Shown here piece after piece: positions 55,970 through 64,000 of a stretch of DNA of 64,000 nucleotides. The translations under genes and the position numbers were made by a program. This stretch comes from Paragyromitra xinjiangensis (taxonomy: Eukaryota > Ascomycota > Pezizomycetes > Pezizales > Discinaceae), in contig JBCAMK010000019.1 of the NCBI GenBank assembly GCA_038503065.1, forward strand, positions 310,001 to 374,000, given 5' to 3'. The stretch's first letter is position 1, and every line of letters begins with the position of its first letter. The notes under the pieces are model-generated. The model made no database searches. It saw only the letters and a program-made list of their open reading frames with translations, and was not told the DNA's origin.

Positions 55970-58480
55970 TTAAACCGCCGTAAGCGCAAAATCATCAAAA
56001 TAAATATCCTTATTACTCCCCGCCGGCACCGTCCCAGTACAAACCGTCCTCAAAACCAACCCTACACTCGCCGTAGTCGGCGTGAAAGTCCCACCCCCGG
56101 ACAACGCAACCCACCCCGTACTAGCCCCCGCATTCCCAATCCCATACGAAACACCATCAATCAACGCCGTCACTATACACCCGCTAGGCGCAAGCGGTCT
56201 TCTAACGTACCCAGTTAGTTGATAGCTAGTTCCCGGGCAAACTGTGAGGGTTTGTGTCAGTTCGGCGGTGGAAGACGCGGGTGCGGTTCGTGGGAGTCGG
56301 CATAGCATGTTATGGGTGCCGGAGTGGGCGCCGCTGGCGACGTTGGAGAAGGTTGCGAGGGGGGAGGAACCGGAGCCGATGGTCCAGGATGTGTCGGTTG
56401 TGGATTCGAAGTCGCCGTTGACTATGGGGGAGGTGTAGGCGCAGGATGGGGCCGAGGAGGTTTCACTATGGGGCGGTAGTGGCGGCGGCCCTGGATTAGT
56501 TAGATTGTTATTGTTGGGGGGGAGGGGAGAGGTACCTAGTCACTGTGATGATGGAGACTATGGTCGTGGAGGATGTGGCGGTCACTGTAGCTGTGGTTGT
56601 GTCGGTTATGGTGGTATCTTGTCCGGGTAGAGTAACAGTCGTGGGTACGGTGATAGTGATATCTTCTCCAGGCAGTGTCACAGTAGTAGGCACAGTAACA
56701 GTAGTATCTTCTCCTGGCAAAGTAACAGTCGTAGGCACAGTAACAGTAGTATCTTCTCCTGGCAAAGTAACAGTCGTAGGCACAGTGACAGTAGTATCTT
56801 CCCCAGGCAGTGTCACAGTAGTAGGCACCGTAATCATAATATCCTCCCCAGGCAGCGTCACAGTAGTAGGCACAGTAACCGTAGTAAGATCACCCGGTAA
56901 AGTAGTAACATCCCCAGGTAAAGTAACAGTAGTAGGAACAGTAACCGTAATGTCATCCCCAGGTAAAGTAACCGTAGTAGGTACAGTAATCGCAGGTAAG
57001 GTTATCGTCGCTGTCTGAATATCTGTTGCAGTAAAATTGTAGTTATTGCCAGGGGCAGTTGTAGTGACTGTGATGGCGTCGCCTGGGATAGTGATGGTGA
57101 GAATGTCCGCGGGTAAGGTGACAGTGGTAGGGATAGTAATCGTTGCTGTCTGGATGTCTGTTGCTGTGAAATTGTAATTGTTGCCGGGGGCGGTTGTAGT
57201 AATCGTAGAGGTAATGGCGTCGGCTGGGATAGTGACGGTGAGAACATCCCCAGGTAGAGTAACAGTGGTGGGAATAGTAACAGCCGTGTCATCCCCAGGT
57301 AAGGTTACAGTAGTCGTTTGAAGATCTGTTGCGGTGAAGTTATAACCGTTACCAGCAATAACTGAGGTTATTGTAACCGTAGTGCCATCTCCAGGTACAG
57401 TTACAGTAGCTGTCGCCGTCTGAAAATCTGTTGCCGTGAAATTATAACCATTTCCAGCAACAACCGAAGTTACTGTAGTAGTAATAGCATCCCCAGGCAG
57501 AGTAACAGTAGTAGGCACAGTAACAGTAGTGCCATCACCAGGTATAGTGACAGTAGTTGTCGCCGTCTGAACCGCAGTGAAGTTATAGTTATTACCAGGT
57601 AAAGTCACTGTAGTTGTTGCGGTCTGAATCGCTGTGAAGTTATAGTTATTGCCCAAAACAGTGGTAGTAACGGAATTTCCCGGTAAGGTGACGGTGGTGG
57701 CAACTCCTGGTAAAGTAACTGTGACAGTTCCGCAAGTGGAAGGATTGGCTGTTATTGTCACTGTTCCGCAGGTGCCGGTGGACGATGTGGAGGGCGTTAG
57801 GGATGTTGTGGATTTCGAGGTTGTTGAGGTTTTTGAAGAGCACTGTGAGGATGTTGAGGACTTTGAGGTTGCTGAGATGGGCTGTGAAGTCGAGGAAGTC
57901 TTCGTGGAAGTAGATGAAGCCTTTGTAGAAGTAGACGAAGTCTTCGTAAAAGTAGAAGAGGGTTTATGACAACTCTCAGCATCATGATTTTTCTTATAAA
58001 GATTCCCCCTACAAAACATCAGTAAGACACCTACAGTACCATAACCCAAGAACCTACCTCGTCTGCCCACCACATTGCTGGTGCCCATCCCCCCAGCAAG
58101 GAAGCTGACACTCACTCTGATACGCCGGCTCAGCATGAGGACTAAGCACGTCACCACAATAACACTCCCTGCACACCATCAGCACCACATTCAACCCCCC
58201 CTTCAATTCAAGAACCTCACCTCTGATTCTCAATCAGCGAATACTTATAATCCTCACACCGCGCCAAACACTTCTCCACCGTCATCCCATCATCATAGTA
58301 CCTAACATTCCTCAAAATCCTCCCATTCACAGGATCGTTCCAACACCCTTGATACGACCACTCACAATTCCCCGGGAACGGAACCGGGGTCGCATCTTTG
58401 CCGTGTCTTTTATTCACCGGCCCTGGATACGCTAAAGCCGAAACCGCGAATGCTGGGAGTAGGAAAATACTGTTACGCAT
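55970..58480 (-). CDS. Secreted WSC-domain protein with long Thr/Val repeats and a C-terminal CBM-like domain, frame-shifted in a poly-C run
   Basis: Exons 58480-58221, 58168-58058 and 58008-56508 give 623 residues before a TAA. Residues 1-17 are a signal peptide (MRNSIFLLPAFAVSALA). Residues about 38-120 are a WSC domain with its paired Cys (YQGCWNDP, CLARCEDY, ECYCGDVL, CWGDGHQQCGG). A Ser/Thr-rich linker follows, then about 350 residues of repeats built on TTVTLPG plus NYNFTATD units. At 56521-56515 lies a run of seven C. With one C fewer the frame would continue through PGPPPLPPHSETSS into a domain beginning IVNGDFESTTDTSW and ending FDDFALTAV at 55970, which resembles a carbohydrate-binding (CenC/CBM4_9-like) jelly-roll. 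WSC proteins bind glycans or sense the cell wall. No GPI signal is visible. Confidence 0.7.
56560..57700 (-). repeat. Internal tandem repeats of the WSC protein gene
   Basis: The minus strand encodes repeating 15-residue units (PTTVTLPGEDTTVTV, 45 bp) in at least six near-identical copies between about 56620 and 56960. Upstream lie longer units combining NYNFTATD(I/F)QTATITIP and TTVTLPGD. Copies nearest 56700-56800 are the most alike, indicating recent homogenisation or slippage. Confidence 0.75.
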
Positions 58481-59391
58481 AGTGAATTATATATATACCT
58501 TCTGAACTAGGAAAAAAAAACTGGCAAGGAATGGACCCCGATATAAGATCGGGAAGTAAAAAGAGCGATAGTGAGGGAAACTCAAAGTGTGGGTTTCAAC
58601 GAACCTTTATACCTAACGATTGAAAATCCTTTCGTATTTTCCCTCCTTTTTCCCGTGTGTTAGTGGGTCCCAGTATTCCGGTCTCGGATCTCGCGAGACG
58701 CCAGGTTGTAACACCCATCACGAACAGCCACAGACTGGTGTTTAGGCGTATTTAGGGCAGAAGGTAAGACATACACGCTTACCCCGAACGACCTCGAGGT
58801 ATTTCTATATTACCATACTATACTAGGCTAGAGGGTGGGAAATATACCCCTATTACAGAAGCGCCACAAATATTCATAGTTAGCTTTGTTTCCTGTGTCA
58901 AGCTTCACAACTGCAAACACCATTGAGGTTCTAGGAAGCTTAAGCGAGCAGAAAAGTCGACAAATCGTGTCCCTGGCATTGATCTGAGACATTGTCTCAT
59001 GAGGAGCCCCACCTTAAAGAAACAACGAAATTATCTCGCCACAGGGGACGGAACCGAACCTGCCGATGAGCGACACCACAGGATTCTAGACAGCTGTAGA
59101 CGAGTACTCTAGATAGTATTAGGAGTGAAGTCTTCAGGCTCGACAGGGGCCGCAAAGAGGAGAATGCACATGCGCAAATTGACGAATGCAAACAATTTAG
59201 CGATCATTCAGGGGTATTTAGCTCAGAATGATCTGGGGAATGGATCCAAGCGACTTGACAGGCTAAACATCATTTATTTTTATTCGTAGAATCTAGTGTA
59301 GAGAAAATAACCAAGTTAAAAATCTAGACAGTCATAGGAGCAGACCCCAAACACAATTATATTCTGCAATCATCAAATACTGACGAGATTA
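58481..59391. other. Intergenic, nothing recognised
   Basis: The 5' flank of the WSC gene and the left flank of the inverted-repeat element. No gene is supported. Confidence 0.4.
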
Positions 59392-60022
59392 TTGTCCATG
59401 ATCAAAAGTCTGCGTGTTCCTAGCGTGGCAACCGTAACCATCGCCTATTTTTGCGAAAAAATAAAATCTTGTCAAAACTCAACCAATATTGCAGGGAAAA
59501 AATTGAAAAAAATAGGATTAGCAAAAGATACTCTTAGGCATCAATTCAGCATCTTAGGTGCGTAAAATACCACTAGGTTGTGTACTAGCTGCGCAAAGTT
59601 TGTCTGTAAGGTGGAGGTCATTCTCATGTTCATGTCCTCTGCAACCGAGGCTTGGCATTTTTAGGGGTCAGGTCATTACCTGTATGTGACAATTTTCTCA
59701 ATTGAGACTACCAAAACAACCCCAGTTCCTCAGCCAAAAGCTCTCATTCGGTCAGTGAGTCTTAGGGTTGATATCTCTATTTTTTTCCATTTTTTCCCTG
59801 CAATATTGGTTGAGTTTTGATAGTCTCGCTGCCGACTTGTCACGTGACAATCCTTCCTAAATTGGGTGTTGACTGTGAGAGAGCTCGACCCCAACACCCT
59901 ATTTAGAGCGAATAAACGTCGATTGCGAGACTAGAGTTTTGACAAGATTTTATTTTTTTGCAAAAAAAGGTGATGGTTACGGTTGCCACGCTAGGAACAC
60001 GCAGACTTTTGATCATGGACAA
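59392..60022. mobile_element. Non-coding element with about 125-bp terminal inverted repeats and TA duplication, interrupted by a nested insertion
   Basis: Left 59392-59480 (TTGTCCATGATCAAAAGTCT...) and the reverse complement of right 59934-60022 match over 89 bp with few differences. The repeat continues inward on the left to about 59517 (AACCAATATTGCAGGGAAAA...) and pairs with 59776-59811. The gap in the right arm is exactly the 113-bp insertion plus one 9-bp duplication. TA flanks the element on both sides (59390-59391 and 60023-60024). Without the insertion it would be about 509 bp. No transposase frame is inside. It is compatible with a Tc1/mariner-derived MITE. Confidence 0.75.
59821..59933 (+). 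mobile_element. 113-bp short insertion element nested in the right arm of the 59392-60022 element
   Basis: Begins TAGTCTCGCTG and ends TTGCGAGACTA, a 9-base terminal inverted repeat, with inner inverted repeats (GGGTGTTG...CAACACCC and the palindrome TTGTCACGTGACAA). It is flanked by GAGTTTTGA on both sides (59812-59820 and 59934-59942). The other arm of the host element (near 59475-59485) carries the uninterrupted sequence, so the insertion and its 9-bp target duplication can be read directly. Confidence 0.8.
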
Positions 60023-61389
60023 TAATGGCGTTCATGATCAGAAATAGAAACGTGGCAGACAGGAAGCATTAGGACCGAGATCCGGTTGGCGTAAGAAAAC
60101 CACCCGTTCCTGCATACGCCTTCAGCTAACATCAGTCTCGTTTTCTCCCCCCTGATTGCCAAATAATTCTGCGCCATCAGCCGCAAACCGTATGCAGTAT
60201 TTGGTGGGGTTTCTCTCTGCCGTAGTCGGTAATCGTGCGTAAGCATGCTAATATTCTATGTTTCCTGCAACCACGATACCGCCAGGCATCACGAACATAC
60301 TTTGAAGTATTAACAGGGGTTATGCATGTCTCACTAGCGCGCTAAATAAATTTCACCAAATACTACGTTACCCGACCTTTAGAACCTCCGGCTCCATCTC
60401 CTCCCTAGTTTTTCTCGAGGGGTGAGCGGCAAGCTATACGCAGTGTCATGTGTTATCGCTCGAGATGACTGCTTCGCACTCTGAAATGGTTCTCTCGGGT
60501 TCGCTTAATCAGTTGATAGTATCTGGTAAAGCTACAGCAACGCCCATATCAAACTTTTTCATGTTTGGCTTTTAATTATTGCCTTGGGTATATATGAACC
60601 GTTAGTTGTTGGCCTTAGAACGAAGTGGAGGAATTTCGTATTTGACAAAGCCGAAATACCACCAGTGGTAATGCGGATGGGGGAATGCGGGACGAGCCGA
60701 GAACTTCTGGGCCAACGCCCTTCTAGTCATGTTTGGTTTATGACAGATGGATGCCCCAGAATATCCCTAGGTAGAGATTCCTATAAATTAGCTTAGGCTT
60801 TAATCGTAATCCATTGAGTCTATACTCTCAATCCCAAGCCGAACTACTGACATTAGTTTTGCTGTTGGCCTTAGCTAAACTGATTTCAAAGTAAAACCTA
60901 TATATACCTACGCTGCGTTTGCCCTGGAGTGGCTGCGACTAACACATCCCGCCCCAGCGTATACTAGTGGCCATGGCCATTCCGTCACGAAATTACTCTT
61001 TCCTATCCTGTCATATAAATCGTGCACGGGTCCTTATCTTTAATGTCCTTTTTTTAATGAATAGTAAAGGCTACACATCAGCAACTAAGAATTTTTCGTT
61101 CGCAAGTATTCTAGTAGTTTCAGCTAATTTTCCATGTTGTGGGATGGAAGAAGTGGGCTGTGTGTTCCAACACTAAACCTACGTGAAGTTTTAAGTTGGA
61201 TTAAAAGTGAAAGGGAATGAGAGAAGCGGACATCCACGCGCCACCCTTTTCCTTATGTACACGTGCCTACGCACGTCAGATCCATAGCTTTACTGCGCTT
61301 CGGGAGCTTGCAGTTAGTTACCGGAAAACTCGGGGATGATGGTGAGACAATAACAATCTTGGGGGGATGGGAGGCGGGCAAAGTAAGAT
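60023..61389. other. Intergenic, nothing recognised
   Basis: Frames at 60584-60796 and 60967-61176 lack motifs and splice support. Confidence 0.4.
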
Positions 61390-61427
61390 AGCCCTACGGT
61401 GCGCAGTATGGGCTGGGCACGAGACTA
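61390..61427 (-). mobile_element. 38-bp remnant of the short insertion element
   Basis: Its reverse complement begins TAGTCTCGTGCCCAGCCCAT and includes CTGCGCACCGTAGGG, as in the 7568 element. AAGTAAGAT precedes it (61381-61389) and AACTAAGAT follows (61428-61436), a 9-base duplication with one mismatch. Confidence 0.6.
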
Positions 61428-61479
61428 AACTAAGATCTAAATCAAGTGCAGGTACATACTAGATCCTCTATGTAAGGCC

Positions 61480-61820
61480 TCGAGCTATAGCCCAGGAGTC
61501 AAGCGCGAGGTCGTCCCTCGATCAATTGCCTCTCGATCCCATGCTTCACAACAGATGGTTATACCACCGAGTGATATCCTGTGTTTATATGTATTAAAAA
61601 GAATCAAAAAGAAGGCTCAATCAAGCTTCCCTGAGAACCTTCTTTGTAACCCAGTGCGTGAAGAATTAACTCCCCTGGGAGGAATCGAACCCACGATCCC
61701 CCGGCCCCTCTGGGCGACACAGTAGCCGTTAGACTACCATGGCTGATGGTGTTAAAGGCGTTATCGCACTTTTTAGGCCTACGGTTATCCTTCTGTACCC
61801 TTCTATGGTGCACCAATAAG
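61480..61820 (-). repeat. Dispersed repeat with internal pol III-type promoter (SINE-like), copy 2
   Basis: The reverse complement aligns with 6790-7120. On the minus strand it carries TGGTAGTCTAACGGC (A-box-like), GGTTCGATTCC (B box), the hairpin AAGAAGG...CCTTCTT and TTTTT in the same order. Similarity extends about 80 bp upstream of the A box (CATAGAAGGGTA) and about 90 bp downstream of the T-run (ATCTGTTGT, GGGATCGAGAG). Some shared blocks are near-identical while flanks are diverged. Confidence 0.6.
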
Positions 61821-62108
61821 ATTGATCAGTTATACTATCAGGGCAAAAGGCTTCCCATGTGTTACCGTCCCGTGACACCCTACCTCGTGGTTATGCCCAC
61901 GTCTATGTTCTCATAAAATCGTACCTGCTTTCGGGATTCAATTCTCCCTATGCAATGTTACTAACTTGACTACATGTAGGCACTTGTATAGTTTTCTGAA
62001 ATGGCTTTTAGAGCGTCTTAAGGTGTGTAAGAAGCTTAGAAGACAAGATACTACACATTGTTACTGTCATTGATGTGAAGCTTCAGTTCCATTTATCATC
62101 CCTCAGCC

Positions 62109-64000
62109 CTACCCTCGCTTCTCAATCGTAATCCACAAATCCTGATGGACTAATACCCCAACATTTCTAAACTTTATGCTCTCTGGCTCAACCAAGGTCG
62201 GCTTAAACGTTCGAAAGAACTGTGAATACCCCACTTGCATCAGTAACAGTCCCGAGATACAAAAGTATCTAGAAGAACTGACCTCAAAGCTCGCTTTCCA
62301 TAATTCCAACATTGCGATATTCTTCCCCAAGCAAACTCTGCTACCGCTTCCAAAATGCAAATCATACTTCTCCATAGTATTGTTCTTACCTTCATCCTCT
62401 AGCCACCTGCTAGGATTAAACATCTCCGCATCTTCACCGTAGATCTCCCTATTCCGTTGCGTTACATGCGCATTCGCAGACAGCTTCGTATCCTCTGGGA
62501 TATACCTCCCATCATCAAGAGTCAGCCCTCCTTTTGGTGTAGCTCTAGGAAGCAAGATCGGGGTAGATGGCGAAAATCGCATCGATTCCTTGATGCAGGC
62601 TGTTAAATATTTGAGTGACTGGGCTTCGTCGAAACTGATGACTGAAAACTCTGAGTCTTTCGATCTAACGAAACCGTCGGCTTCAGCGGTGAGTTTTTCA
62701 TAGCATCCTTCGTTCTGGAGGACGTTTAGTAGGAGACCTCGCAGGGTTGCCGCGGTTGTGTCAGAGCCTGCGGCCCTAGATGACCCGAGAGAATGTAAGA
62801 AATTGGTCTAGAAGGAGCTCTCAGCAGGTGATAGATACATTACTAAGAGGAGTTCAGCCTTGACATCAGCTAGAGGCATGGGGGATCCATCGGGGTTTTT
62901 GGAATTTAGGAAGCTAGAATTCTATTGTTAGCCCTCGAAAATGAAGGTCGCGATTGAAGTGATATGCACTCACTGTTGCATCAGATCAACTCTTTCCCCC
63001 GGTTTTAAACCAAGACTTAGTCTTTTGTTGAGCAGTTCATCGCGTTCCTATTGATTAAAGCCCCTCAGTATCTTTACCCCTTGAACCTACTCGGAAAAGG
63101 AGGTGTACCGAGCGTAATCGCCCAACCCCAATCTTCTCATCAAGGTTAGGGATCAACCATCGCTGCACAAAGTCATGTCTGACGATTTCCCTCAAAGCAT
63201 CCCAATGGGCAATTAAAGTCAATGCTTTTATCCCTGTATGGAATGACTTGATCAAGGTGCCGACGTCGGAGGCTGATTCTACGAAACCAAATACTTTCCC
63301 GAAGGCAATTTCGCTGATGACTGCACGGTTAGGGATTAGCAGGGGTGGGTTGGCGTACCGTGGGAATAAGGAACTGGGCTGGACTAGGCTAGATTGAGAC
63401 GCTTTAGTCGAAGGTGCTCTCAACAAAGTATATTGCCAAGCACTCTAGGTAGCGATTTCTGATGTTTATAAGCCACTTTTGGTACTTCCTCGAGCCTTTT
63501 AGAGGGCCGATTTAGAAGTGCCTAGTCTAGGCCAGTTCCCTATTCCCGAGATAACAAAAAGATTAGAAAGTTTACCATCGTAAGCAAAAAACCTAAATAT
63601 AGCAAGACTCATTAGAACCTACGCTCCAGTCACGGGGTAGAAAGAGTCATACTGGCTCCACTGCGCAAAATCCATCTTATCCCCAGTCTCAACAAAGAGT
63701 TTAGTCAGCTTTTCCTTCAATTCCACGATCCGAGTATCAATAATTGATTCCATTCCTCTAGCAGCAGACATGCTATACTGTATTAATTCCGCAGGTAAGC
63801 CAACGTTTCGTACAGGGCATAATTAATTATACGCTCCAGCCCCATAAACTAGGACCAATCAAAAGATATGCTCTTACAGGATTCGCAATTCTCTTCCTCC
63901 TAACCGTATGCTTTCTATGGTCGATAGTAATAACTACACTCGACACCTCACCAACCATTTTCGCCCGATTATACTCCGTTTTATCGGCATGTCTGTGGTA
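62109..64000 (-). CDS. Cytochrome P450 (pisatin-demethylase-like), 5' end beyond the window
   Basis: Minus-strand exons: from beyond 64000 to 63878; 63777 to about 63634 or 63623; 63320-63109; 63047-62974; 62913-62839; 62775-62283; 62219-62109. The first visible exon reads YNRAKMVGEVSSVVITIDHR, a conserved N-terminal segment of this P450 group. Later landmarks are VISEIAFGKVFGFV, the I-helix AAGSDTTAATLRG, the K-helix KESMR, and the haem-binding FGSGSRVCLGKNIA with the axial Cys. P450s of this group hydroxylate or demethylate small molecules at the ER membrane; the substrate is unknown. The join between 63623 and 63320 does not work: the upstream exon ends in phase 0 or 2 whereas the next needs phase 1, across about 300 bp. 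The gene may be disrupted there or I have missed a small exon. Confidence 0.8.

Noticed and set aside
56466..56530. 45-bp intron (GTACCT...ATCCAG) joining the WSC protein to its C-terminal domain
   Set aside because: It has good intron features, but its length is a multiple of three, so the downstream frame remains wrong.

Overview
This window reads as nuclear DNA of a filamentous ascomycete fungus. Coding sequences are broken by short introns of about 45-80 bp with GT...AG ends and CTAAC/CTGAC-like branch sites. Families typical of these fungi are present: a rhodopsin-domain seven-helix protein, an F-box protein, a WSC protein, a P450 of the pisatin-demethylase type and a fungal APC permease. 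Placement in Leotiomycetes is only a guess. Coordinates below come from reading the sequence by hand; exon phases were checked to be divisible by three, but nothing was aligned to a database.

0-11 kb: two small spliced C2H2 zinc-finger genes (+) and a larger single-exon relative (-, 9140-10885), with three unrecognised genes (4072-4895, 5963-6574, 7699-8415) between them. A tRNA-promoter-bearing repeat (6790-7120) and an 80-bp insertion element (7568-7647) also lie here. 11-14 kb is gene-poor. 14-21 kb: a small membrane protein, a seven-exon rhodopsin-domain protein (-), an APC permease (+) and, convergent with it, an isochorismatase-fold cysteine hydrolase (-). 21-31 kb: gene-poor DNA, one unrecognised spliced gene (25026-25824), and a large unrecognised gene (26847-30214, -) that is open apart from one in-frame TGA. 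31-44 kb: a coiled-coil-like gene, a membrane protein with a Cys-rich ectodomain, two tandem paralogous small charged proteins, a Ser-rich repeat protein and a Cys-rich small protein. 45-52 kb: a large unrecognised five-exon gene, an inverted-repeat element and a frame-disrupted F-box gene. 52-59 kb: a gene joining an AIP3/Bud6-like N-terminal region to a PLP-dependent aminotransferase, and a secreted WSC/Thr-Val-repeat protein with a poly-C frameshift. 59-64 kb: an inverted-repeat element carrying a nested insertion, a second copy of the tRNA-promoter repeat, and the 3' part of a P450.

The most unusual items are: (1) a family of very short (38-113 bp) insertions that share TAG(T/G)CTCG...CGAG(A/C)CTA ends and make about 9-bp target duplications; one of them interrupts one arm of an inverted-repeat element, so the other arm serves as the empty site; (2) the AIP3/Bud6-like-aminotransferase fusion; (3) a conserved repeat, present twice in opposite orientations, with A box, B box, hairpin and T-run in the order of a pol III unit; (4) several genes with single, localised frame disruptions. 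No gene cluster with an obvious shared pathway is visible, except possibly the permease/hydrolase pair.
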